Positions 63,839 to 64,000 of a stretch of DNA of 64,000 nt are shown here, in pieces; the first letter of the stretch is position 1, and each line of letters begins with the position of its first letter. Below the pieces are notes generated by a model. The model worked only from the letters and a program-made list of their open reading frames with translations, made no database searches and had not been told where the DNA came from. The translations under genes were made by a program, and so were the position numbers. Origin of the DNA: Gorsachius magnificus (lineage: Eukaryota; Chordata; Aves; Pelecaniformes; Ardeidae); NCBI GenBank assembly GCA_034008185.1, contig CM067081.1:18661821-18725820 (forward strand). Reading direction: 5' to 3'.

Positions 63839-64000
63839 TATTAATGGTTGACAGCATAGATATGGTAACGTCTTTCTTGCACTGAAACCAGCTGTGACCA
63901 TTACCCTCTTCAGCTCGGTGTTCTGACTGCATTCCTCATGACCAGGTTGTCTTCCTCTCCCTGCAAATGGAGGAGTGCACTGTGCTTGGACAGGCTTTGG

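Larger units (their letters stand above)
37157..64000 (+). other. DDX10: DDX10 intron after exon E (incomplete, more than 26.8 kb)
   Basis: No further DDX10 exon was found. I searched for the lysine-rich segment and the later acidic tail that follow VKRxNVFG in vertebrates. The visible part is therefore read as one long intron that leaves the window. It contains CR1 copies (53981-54599, 59189-59342 and 63191-63838), old LINE relics (near 46145 and 53385), a possible LTR-like segment (38143-38465) and low-complexity tracts. Long stretches such as 38470-46140 and 54600-59180 hold nothing that I can name. An undetected small exon cannot be excluded by eye. Confidence 0.75.

Overview
The window is vertebrate genomic DNA, almost certainly from a bird. 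Exons are short and separated by kilobase-scale introns. The interspersed repeats are CR1 LINEs with the typical avian 3' end (ATTCTATGATTCTATGA-type octamer repeats). One solo LTR belongs to a family I recall from non-galliform birds, so a neoavian species is likely (inference). There is no prokaryotic feature, CRISPR array, tRNA or rRNA that I can support.

The only protein-coding gene I can support is DDX10 (yeast Dbp4 orthologue), a DEAD-box RNA helicase of small-subunit ribosome biogenesis, on the + strand. Five consecutive internal exons are present: 968-1052, 15317-15418, 23833-23920, 31060-31148 and 36681-37156. They chain in phase with canonical AG/GT borders. They encode the end of helicase domain 2 (including motif [10 protein letters not shown]), the C-terminal extension after it, and the start of the acidic linker. 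The 5' exons lie left of the window and the 3' exons lie beyond 64000, so the last visible intron exceeds 26.8 kb.

Layout: 1-967 is the end of an upstream intron. 1053-15316 is an intron with three CR1 3' ends. 15419-23832 is an intron with deeply decayed LINE relics, one of them split by a younger CR1. 23921-31059 is an intron with two CR1 copies and a solo ERV LTR whose 3' end is duplicated. 31149-36680 is an intron with no repeat I recognise. 37157-64000 is part of a very long intron with a CR1 copy carrying a nearly open ORF2 tail, a second CR1 at the right edge, two ancient LINE relics, a possible LTR-like segment and several low-complexity tracts.

The most notable observation is in the last exon. 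The reading frame entering it runs into a TGA at 37051, while the conserved downstream part (poly-Asp run, then VKRRNVFG) lies in another frame. This needs either a one-base indel or removal of a short internal intron. I found no convincing new biological system; the rest is ordinary avian intron DNA.
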